From Bacteroidales bacterium (GTDB lineage Bacteria > Bacteroidota > Bacteroidia > Bacteroidales > JAOZVK01): 9,089 bases of DNA. The translations under genes and the position numbers were made by a program. The DNA lies in the NCBI GenBank assembly GCA_029938185.1, contig JAOZVK010000212.1, positions 1 to 9,089 on the forward strand, written 5' to 3'. Positions 4,510 through 9,089 of the stretch are shown piece by piece (the stretch's first letter is position 1; each line of letters begins with the position of its first letter). The notes beneath the pieces are model-generated. The model was not told where the DNA came from and ran no database searches. It saw only the letters and a program-made list of their open reading frames with translations.

Positions 4510-4710
4510 GAAAAAGTTCGACCTGTGCAATCAAAACTTCAATTAGCCAGAAAAACAAGTTTATTTTTACATCAGGTTGATTTTTAGTAGTTATTTTTAA
4601 TGTGCTACTGGCAAAACCTTTTAGTTTTTAAAAACTAAAAGGTTAAGTTTCAGCTATATAATAAAAACCAGATACTTGCTTTTTTTTGATTGCACAGGTC
4701 GAATTATTTC
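4510..4710. repeat. Inverted repeats bounding a 201-bp segment behind the nuclease gene
   Basis: Positions 4517-4536 (TTCGACCTGTGCAATCAAAA) are repeated perfectly in inverse orientation at 4684-4703. The match extends to 25 of 27 bases (4510-4536 against 4684-4710). The right copy directly abuts the stop codon of the PD-(D/E)XK gene (4704-4706). The left copy also forms a local hairpin, GTCGAA-AAAG-TTCGAC (4507-4522). Confidence 0.8.
4615..4644 (-). terminator. Perfect 30-bp palindrome, possible terminator
   Basis: The two 15-base arms, AACCTTTTAGTTTTT and its complement, are perfect with no spacer. In RNA the stem would be closed by a few unpaired bases at the centre. On the minus strand it lies 60 bp past the nuclease stop codon and is followed by TTTTGCC, so it may terminate that gene. 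The stem is A/T-rich and the T-run short, so a role as a repeat centre or protein-binding site is also possible. Confidence 0.5.
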
Positions 4711-5690
4711 TTTGTTTTTAATTGTTCTTGTAGTTTTTTTACTGTTTGCATTGATAAATTCATTGCTTCTGCAACTTGTTCTACTGTCATTCCGTTTTTT
4801 AGCATTGCTATTGCTCCGTTTATTATTGTTTGGTCTTTTTGTTCGAGTGCTTGTTTGTTTTGTTCGAGTGCTTGTTTGTTTTGTTCGAGTGCTTGTTTGT
4901 TTTGTTCGAGTGCTTGATCTTTTTGCTGTATAATCTTAGAATATTTTTTTTCTGTTTTTTTTATTCCTTTTTGCTCACCTTTGGCTTCTAATTTTACTTT
5001 CATTATTCTTTTGCCTTCAGTAATTTTAATTTGGCTTCTTTCTGCTATTGTTGTTTTTTCATAATCAATTAATTCTACGACTTTTGCAATTCCTTTATTT
5101 TTTAAGTTAAGATTTAATGTGATTTTTTCGTTCTCTTTTTGATTTTGAATAGATTGTCGTATTAATTGCAACCAATCTTCATATTTTGCTGGTATAGAGG
5201 GGTCTTTGTATTCAGGATGTGGGTTTAGGAATACAAGATTATGTCCCCATATTTTATGTATTTTACCTTTCAAATTTTTAAGGTCAAAATCAAGAGTCAT
5301 TACACTATCTTGTATTGCTTCGCCTGTTTTTTTGTTTACCATATATGGTTGTGTTAATACTACTACAGCAAGCACTTCTTTTTGTATAGTGTAGTCTGTT
5401 GATGATTTTTGTTGCTCTGTAATTGTTTGCAGGAAATAATGCAAAAACCTGTCAAAATTATGGTCATAATCAATTCTTTGGATCTCTATAATGAATCTTT
5501 GGTCGGTTGTTTCTGCATAAATATCTATTGCAAGGTCTATAAAACCAGATTTTGGCGAATATTTTTTTTCTGTTTCTATCTTATTAACTTTTACTTCAAT
5601 ATCAAAAATATCTTTTATAAATTGTTTGAATACAATTTTATTGGTAAAAGCTTTTTTAAAAATAGTTTCGTTGTCTAATGGGGCAAGCAT
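4704..5690 (-). CDS. PD-(D/E)XK nuclease-family 'transposase' (Rpn/PDDEXK_2-like)
   Basis: A 328-residue protein of the group usually annotated as PD-(D/E)XK nuclease family transposase or Rpn-like nuclease. Members are thought to cut DNA; some promote recombination, but their mobility is poorly shown. The N-terminal domain has the family start LDNETIFKKAF and a plausible active site: D52 or D56 (FIDLAIDIYAE), then E69-I-Q71 (FIIEIQR). The middle (about 80-230) continues the conserved domain with WGHNLVFLNPHPEYKD. Residues 257-287 are a predicted coiled-coil linker made of ALEQNKQ repeats. The C terminus (about 289-323, NGAIAMLKNGMTVEQVAEAMNLSMQTVKKLQE) looks like a helix-turn-helix tail typical of this family. 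It has its own good promoter (5725-5755). Its stop abuts an inverted repeat. No typical IS terminal repeats flank the whole gene, so I do not call it a mobile element. Confidence 0.85.
   Translation of the reverse strand: MLAPLDNETIFKKAFTNKIVFKQFIKDIFDIEVKVNKIETEKKYSPKSGFIDLAIDIYAETTDQRFIIEIQRIDYDHNFDRFLHYFLQTITEQQKSSTDYTIQKEVLAVVVLTQPYMVNKKTGEAIQDSVMTLDFDLKNLKGKIHKIWGHNLVFLNPHPEYKDPSIPAKYEDWLQLIRQSIQNQKENEKITLNLNLKNKGIAKVVELIDYEKTTIAERSQIKITEGKRIMKVKLEAKGEQKGIKKTEKKYSKIIQQKDQALEQNKQALEQNKQALEQNKQALEQKDQTIINGAIAMLKNGMTVEQVAEAMNLSMQTVKKLQEQLKTKK
4830..4922. repeat. In-frame 21-bp tandem repeat in the nuclease gene
   Basis: Units beginning GTTCGAGTGCTTG start at 4841, 4862, 4883 and 4904, with a period of exactly 21 bp. 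They encode ALEQNKQ on the minus strand, flanked by KDQ on both sides. The units are nearly identical at DNA level, which points to recent copy-number change. Gain or loss keeps the reading frame and changes only linker length. Confidence 0.92.
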
Positions 5691-5724
5691 AATAAAAACA
5701 GTTTAGTAAGATAAAACAATATTG

Positions 5725-5755
5725 CAAATATACAAAATTATTTTATTAAAGTCAA
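5725..5755 (-). promoter_or_regulatory. Promoter of the PD-(D/E)XK nuclease gene
   Basis: On the minus strand, TTG (5755-5753, within TTGAC), 20 bases, then TATATTTG (5732-5725) fit the Bacteroidota TTG-N19/20-TAnnTTTG pattern. The -7 box ends 34 bp before the ATG at 5690. Confidence 0.7.
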
Positions 5756-5787
5756 TTGCAAATTTAATAAGGTGTTTTTAACAAGAT

Positions 5788-5821
5788 GCGTAAGTAACAT
5801 TAAATAGGTCAAAAGACCTTA
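5788..5821 (+). repeat. Stop-codon hairpin element at the permease stop
   Basis: GCGTAAGTAACATTAAAT is followed by AGGTC-AAAA-GACCT and TAA. On the minus strand the permease stop TAA (5821-5819) is followed with zero spacing by GGTC. The loop is four bases instead of three; the stem is intact. Confidence 0.92.
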
Positions 5822-7063
5822 ATTAAATCTTATAGCTTTTATTGGCGATATTTTAGTAACTATAAAAGAAGGTACTAAAAGCATTAAAACAGTTGCAAAC
5901 AATGTGCCTGCATTCAAGAGTAATAGATGCATAAGTTTTAGATTAATCGGAACAACTGACATATGATATGAACTTGGGTCAAGCTTAATAATACCAAAAT
6001 AACTTTGAAGTAAACATATTACTATCCCTATTGCATTTCCCCACAGTAATCCCTTAGTTATGAGAAAGGCAGCATTGTAAAGAAATATTTTTCTTATATT
6101 CCAATTTGTAGCACCTAATGCTTTAAGCACACCTATCATATTAGTTCGTTCTAAAATGATAATCAATAAGCCCGAAATCATATTAAAACCTGCAACAATA
6201 AGCATTAAAATCAAAATTACTCTAACATTAACATTCGTTAGAGCCAACCAATCAAATATTTGAGGATACTCTTGTATAATATTGCTTACTCTCATTTTTG
6301 AGCCATCACTATTTATTTTGTAACCAGCAATATCATAAACCTTATCAGTCATTTCGTTTATTTGCTCAAAATCATCAATTGATATTTCGAAACCACTTAT
6401 TTGGTCACTTTGCCAATTATTTAATTTTTGAATATGTGCTATATCAGCAATAATAAATAGTTTATCAAATTCATCAAGGCTTGTGTGATATATGCCTGAT
6501 ATTTTAAACTTGCGTAATCGTGGAGGGTTTTGAATAAAATACATAAATAAATTATCGCCAACTTTAAGTTTTAGTAAATCTGCAATATATTTAGATATTA
6601 TTACCTTATTTGTTTTAGCATTATCTTTTACAGTAAAAACACTTCCATCTACAATATTATTTTTAAAAAAACTCCAATCATAGTCACTTCCAATACCTTT
6701 TAATACAACTCCTTGTATATCCGTTTTTGTTTTTATTATTCCTGCTTTTGTTGCAAAAACCTGAATATTTTTTATACCTTTTATTTTTTTTGAATTAACA
6801 TAAAAATCCTGATTTTTGCTTATAGGCTCAGTTTCGTATGAAACATTTGTATCGAAATTTGTAATTAGTATATGAGAGCCAAAACCTGTTACTTTTTTTT
6901 GAATCTGATTCTTAAATCCAGTTAGTATTGCAACCGATAATATCATAATTACTAAGCCAATTGCAATGCTTGCAACCGCAATATTTATTATTGCATACGA
7001 AAAATTATTATTAGTTTTTTTTTCGTAAGTAATTCTTTTGGCTATGAAAAATTCTAAGTTCAA
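5819..7063 (-). CDS. LolC/E-like FtsX-family ABC transporter permease
   Basis: A 414-residue inner-membrane permease of the LolC/LolE/MacB type. In Lol systems such subunits, with the LolD ATPase, release lipoproteins from the inner membrane toward the outer membrane. The expected topology is visible: the N-terminal LEFFIAKRI motif, TM1 at about 24-47, a large periplasmic domain at about 50-275, then TM2-TM4 at about 280-304, 330-354 and 377-397. The FtsX signature ERTNMIGVLKALGAT (305-319) and the terminal SPIKAIRF are present. No ATPase gene adjoins it, so its partner must be elsewhere. The start is unusual: homologous N termini begin at this MNLEFF position, but the codon is TTG (7063-7061). 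An in-frame TAA lies 15 bp upstream with no ATG between, and the next in-frame ATG is at residue 40, inside TM1. The stop codon abuts a hairpin element. Confidence 0.9.
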   Translation of the reverse strand: MNLEFFIAKRITYEKKTNNNFSYAIINIAVASIAIGLVIMILSVAILTGFKNQIQKKVTGFGSHILITNFDTNVSYETEPISKNQDFYVNSKKIKGIKNIQVFATKAGIIKTKTDIQGVVLKGIGSDYDWSFFKNNIVDGSVFTVKDNAKTNKVIISKYIADLLKLKVGDNLFMYFIQNPPRLRKFKISGIYHTSLDEFDKLFIIADIAHIQKLNNWQSDQISGFEISIDDFEQINEMTDKVYDIAGYKINSDGSKMRVSNIIQEYPQIFDWLALTNVNVRVILILMLIVAGFNMISGLLIIILERTNMIGVLKALGATNWNIRKIFLYNAAFLITKGLLWGNAIGIVICLLQSYFGIIKLDPSSYHMSVVPINLKLMHLLLLNAGTLFATVLMLLVPSFIVTKISPIKAIRFN

Positions 7064-7082
7064 TTTTATATTATTTTAATTC

Positions 7083-7151
7083 ATACTTTAAATGGTACAA
7101 TTATTCAATGATACAATGGTACAATACTTTGATTAATAATTGATAACAGTT
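7083..7151. repeat. Octamer repeat, four units, inverted copy
   Basis: Units GGTACAAT, TATTCAAT, GATACAAT, GGTACAAT occupy 7094-7125. Positions 7094-7151 are the reverse complement of 1028-1085 with one mismatch in 58. The left part (ATACTTTAAAT, 7083-7093) matches the flank that supplies the stop codon of the gene at 149-955. Confidence 0.9.
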
Positions 7152-7200
7152 GAGAGTATAATCAACTTATTACCAATAAATGTATAAATATTTATGCAAA

Positions 7201-7227
7201 AGTAAGGTAAAATGGCTCAAAGAGCTA
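7201..7227 (+). repeat. Degenerate GGCTC-type hairpin element
   Basis: AGTAAGG, AT-rich spacer, then GGCTC-AAA-GAGCT, followed by AAAAAT. This aligns with the copy at 3747-3777, which also ends in AAAAAT, including the decayed box at the left end. The outer G-C pair of the stem has become G-T. Confidence 0.6.
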
Positions 7228-7299
7228 AAAATTATGTATAAAAATTAAATAAAAACATAGTTTTTATTTTTTTTTTCACCATTCAATTAAAATATATTT

Positions 7300-7307
7300 T
7301 ATATTTG
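7300..7307 (+). promoter_or_regulatory. Possible -7 box for cysS
   Basis: TATATTTG matches TAnnTTTG. No TTG lies 19-20 bp upstream; the nearest similar sequence is within the T-run ending at 7276. It overlaps the left arm of the palindrome at 7303-7326. Confidence 0.45.
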
Positions 7308-7326
7308 CTTTATAAATAAAGCAAAT
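7303..7326. promoter_or_regulatory. Palindrome at the facing promoters
   Basis: TTTGCTTTAT (7304-7313) and ATAAAGCAAA (7316-7325) pair perfectly around AA, with one further A-T pair outside. It joins the plus-strand and minus-strand -7 boxes. It may be an operator, or simply the symmetric form of a bidirectional promoter. Confidence 0.5.
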
Positions 7327-7329
7327 TTA
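7322..7329 (-). promoter_or_regulatory. Possible -7 box for the permease gene
   Basis: On the minus strand the sequence reads TAAATTTG, a match to TAnnTTTG. No clear -33 box was found at the expected distance. Transcription from here would give a leader of about 250 nt before the TTG start at 7063. Confidence 0.4.
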
Positions 7330-7404
7330 ATTTGATATAAGGTTTTATACGCATCATTTATAATGTTTATTTGTTAATATACAACTTATTACACATAATC
7401 AATA

Positions 7405-7426
7405 CTAAATAGGTCTGATACCTTAA
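7405..7426 (+). repeat. Degenerate stop-codon hairpin element upstream of cysS
   Basis: TAAATAGGTCTGATACCTTAA keeps the TAAATAGGT and ACCTTAA edges of the element, but the stem is reduced to AGGT/ACCT around five bases. The GCGTAAGC box is not recognisable. Together with the copy at 8938-8971 it flanks cysS in inverted orientation. Confidence 0.65.
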
Positions 7427-7455
7427 TCTTTTATAATATTACTTATAACAATCCT

Positions 7456-8940
7456 ATGGACAATACAATAAATCAAGATTTATTTATATATAATACATTT
7501 ACGAGAAAAAAAGAAAAATTTGAGACTATAAATCACCCTTATGTTGGAATGTATGTTTGCGGACCAACCGTATATGGCGAGTCACATTTGGGGCATGCAC
7601 GTCCTGCAATAACTTTTGATATAATTTTTAGGTATCTGAAATTTATAGGATACAATGTAAGGTATGTAAGAAATATTACTGATGTAGGACATCTTGTAGG
7701 AGATGCCGATGAAGGAGAAGATAAAATATTAAAAAAAGCTAGATTAGAACAAATAGAACCTATGGAGTTGGTTCAAATATATACGAATAGCTTTAAAGAA
7801 AAAATGAAACAACTAAATACATTATCTCCAAGTATAGAGCCACATGCATCGGGTCATATTATCGAACAATTGGAATTAATAGATAAAATATTAAAAAATG
7901 GATTTGCTTATGAAGTAAATGGTTCTGTATATTTCGATGTAAATAAATACAATAAAAAAAATAATTATGGTGAATTATCAGGTCGAAAAGTTGAAGATTT
8001 AATAAGCAATACCAGACAACTTGAAGGTCAAAGCGAGAAAAAAAGTCCATTAGATTTTTCATTATGGAAAAAAGCAAAACCTGAACATATAATGCGTTGG
8101 TCATCAAAATGGAGTGATGGTTTTCCGGGTTGGCATCTCGAATGTTCTGCAATGAGTACAAAATATCTTGGCGATAGGTTTGATATACATGGCGGAGGTA
8201 TGGATTTATTATTCCCACATCACGAATGTGAAATTGCTCAGTCGAAAGCAGCAAATGATTCAGATGCTGTTAAATATTGGATGCATAACAATCTAATTAC
8301 AATAAATGGACAAAAGATGGGAAAGTCGCTTGGTAATTTTATTACATTAGATGAGCTTTTCACAGGAAGTCATAAATTATTAGAAAAAGCATACACCCCT
8401 ATGGTGATACGTTTTTTTATATTACAATCACATTATAGAAAGCCTCTTGATTTTTCAAACGATGCTCTTATAGCTGCCGAAAAAGGATTAAACAGATTGA
8501 TGAAAGCAGTGAATAATCTTGAAAAAATTGAAGCAAATAATACTTCAAGCATTGATATAAAAACATTAGAAAAGAAATTGTATAAGGCATTAAATGACGA
8601 TTTTAATACTCCTATTCTTATTGGAAACTTGTTTGATGGTGTTAAAATTATAAATTCTTTGGTTGAGAAAAAAGAAAAAATTTCGATAGAAGATTTAAAT
8701 AAATTAAAATCTATATATAATGATTTTGTTTTTGAAATTTGTGGATTAGAAAAAATTTCAGATAATAGCAAAAATAATGATACTGTATTAAATAGTGTTG
8801 TTAATTTAGTATTAGACATGAGACAAAATGCAAAAAAACAGAAAGATTATCAAACAGCAGATAATATTAGAACCGAATTATCAAATATAGGTATTGAAAT
8901 TAAAGATACTAAAAATGGAGCTGAATGGGATTATAAGTAA
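7456..8940 (+). CDS. cysS: Cysteine--tRNA ligase
   Basis: CysRS charges tRNA-Cys with cysteine in the cytosol and is essential. This is a full-length class I synthetase of 494 residues. The HIGH-type signature is HLGH (44-47) after the conserved YVCGPTVYG, and the KMSKS-type loop is KMGKS (287-291). The four zinc ligands that select cysteine are all in place with the spacing known from the E. coli enzyme: C35, C230 (HLECSAMS), H255 and E259 (PHHECE). The C-terminal helical domain contains LDMRQNAKKQKDYQTADNIRTELSNIGIEIKDTKNGAEW, the usual CysRS end. The ATG at 7456 gives a normal N terminus before the NTFTRKKEKF strand. The stop TAA (8938-8940) is followed with no gap by a hairpin element, and a decayed inverted copy lies 30 bp upstream of the start. 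Divergent from the permease gene. Confidence 0.98.
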   Translation: MDNTINQDLFIYNTFTRKKEKFETINHPYVGMYVCGPTVYGESHLGHARPAITFDIIFRYLKFIGYNVRYVRNITDVGHLVGDADEGEDKILKKARLEQIEPMELVQIYTNSFKEKMKQLNTLSPSIEPHASGHIIEQLELIDKILKNGFAYEVNGSVYFDVNKYNKKNNYGELSGRKVEDLISNTRQLEGQSEKKSPLDFSLWKKAKPEHIMRWSSKWSDGFPGWHLECSAMSTKYLGDRFDIHGGGMDLLFPHHECEIAQSKAANDSDAVKYWMHNNLITINGQKMGKSLGNFITLDELFTGSHKLLEKAYTPMVIRFFILQSHYRKPLDFSNDALIAAEKGLNRLMKAVNNLEKIEANNTSSIDIKTLEKKLYKALNDDFNTPILIGNLFDGVKIINSLVEKKEKISIEDLNKLKSIYNDFVFEICGLEKISDNSKNNDTVLNSVVNLVLDMRQNAKKQKDYQTADNIRTELSNIGIEIKDTKNGAEWDYK

Positions 8941-8971
8941 GGTCTTCGACCTATTTAATATGGCTTACGTG
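8938..8971 (-). repeat. Stop-codon hairpin element at the cysS stop
   Basis: The copy reads TAA (stop codon), GGTC-TTC-GACC, TATTTAATATG, then GCTTACGT. The sequence after the box (TTTTTACAACTGTC) also resembles 4490-4509. A small hairpin, AACTG/CAGTT (8979-8993), follows. Confidence 0.92.
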
Positions 8972-9075
8972 TTTTTACAACTGTCATGCAGTTAATTGTA
9001 GGTATTACTAAAGTAAGAAAAACTTACGAATTTCAAAATATTATTTTTCTAAATTTAACAATTTTTTATTTAAAT

Positions 9076-9083
9076 TAACTTTG
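9076..9083 (+). promoter_or_regulatory. Possible -7 box for a gene beyond the window
   Basis: TAACTTTG matches TAnnTTTG and is identical to the -7 box of the Nudix gene. No TTG lies 19-20 bp upstream, so support is partial. The window ends six bases later. Confidence 0.35.
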
Positions 9084-9089
9084 TTTATG

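Larger units (their letters stand above)
4092..4703. other. Gene-free repeat-rich region
   Basis: No credible ORF or RNA gene is seen in these 612 bp. In order they hold an inverted repeat related to 'acggatagcacagattt' sequences (4167-4230), a MITE-like palindrome (4312-4394), a GC-containing hairpin (4416-4438), a reverse hairpin element (4457-4490), and a segment bounded by inverted repeats behind the nuclease gene (4510-4710). The density suggests a site where dispersed repeats have accumulated. Confidence 0.75.
7064..7455. other. Divergent intergenic region between the permease and cysS
   Basis: This 392-bp gene-free region holds the inverted octamer repeat (7083-7151), a degenerate GGCTC-type hairpin element (7201-7227), a long T-run (7261-7276), a palindrome overlapped by two facing -7 boxes (7300-7329), and a degenerate hairpin element (7405-7425). 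No coding sequence is apparent. Confidence 0.7.

Noticed and set aside
4676..4933. Plus-strand hydrophobic ORFs (also 4690-4917) over the nuclease 3' end
   Set aside because: They are the complement of the 21-bp ALEQNKQ repeat and the A/T-rich gene end; the minus-strand nuclease frame has clear family motifs.
4704..5690. Complete insertion sequence around the PD-(D/E)XK gene
   Set aside because: An inverted repeat abuts only the 3' end and pairs with a copy further downstream, not with one upstream of the gene at 5690-5790. No target-site duplication is visible.
7303..7326. T-box or riboswitch upstream of cysS
   Set aside because: No T-box sequence or larger conserved RNA fold is visible; only a short palindrome and a decayed hairpin repeat are present.
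7859..8254. Minus-strand ORF inside cysS (and 8433-8819)
   Set aside because: cysS is continuous with all signature residues; these frames show no recognisable features and no initiation context.

Overview
The window is a strongly AT-rich stretch of a chromosome, most likely from a Bacteroidota (Bacteroidales-like) bacterium. Three things point there. Several promoters fit the Bacteroidota form (TTG, 19-20 bases, TAnnTTTG). Start codons are preceded by A/T-rich sequence rather than strong Shine-Dalgarno sites. The gene set is typical: SurE, a small outer-membrane barrel, a LolC/E-type permease, a PD-(D/E)XK 'transposase' family protein and CysS. All eight genes I accept end in TAA.

Layout: a nicotinamidase-type cysteine hydrolase (149-955, -) lies downstream of an NrtR-like Nudix regulator (1110-1811, -). 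A divergent intergenic region with a clear promoter and two matching operator-like palindromes leads to surE (2130-2900, +). Next come a small outer-membrane beta-barrel protein (3071-3568, +) and a small three-helix membrane protein of unknown function (3792-4091, +). About 600 bp of gene-free, repeat-rich DNA follows (4092-4703). Then come a PD-(D/E)XK nuclease-family protein with an internal 21-bp coding repeat (4704-5690, -), a LolC/E-like permease that appears to start at TTG (5819-7063, -), a divergent intergenic region, and cysS (7456-8940, +). The genes do not form one pathway. Only the Nudix regulator and the nicotinamidase-like hydrolase suggest a shared theme, NAD or pyridine-nucleotide metabolism, and that is inference.

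The most interesting content is the repeats. (1) A family of roughly 32-bp elements, about twelve full, partial or degenerate copies, has a GCGTAAGC box at one end and a small hairpin (AGGTC-GAA-GACCT or GGCTC-GAA-GAGCC) at the other. The hairpin side always faces the gene. In four genes the stop codon TAA is followed with no gap by the hairpin sequence GGTC; in a fifth there is one extra base. surE and cysS are each flanked by inverted copies. The Nudix gene reads through a degraded copy whose TAA has become TAT, so its last 13 codons lie in repeat-derived DNA. (2) An octamer tandem repeat (ATTGTACC, ATTGTATC, ATTGAATA and similar units) occurs at three sites with 12, 4 and 4 units. Two of these sites form a 58-bp inverted pair with one mismatch, bracketing about 6 kb, and the third supplies the nicotinamidase stop codon. 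(3) There are MITE-like palindromes, a 27-bp inverted repeat with its own internal perfect 30-bp palindrome behind the PD-(D/E)XK gene, and a heptamer repeat directly upstream of the outer-membrane protein. I see no rRNA, tRNA or CRISPR array, and no recognisable transposase of the IS (DDE, Y1 or serine) classes.
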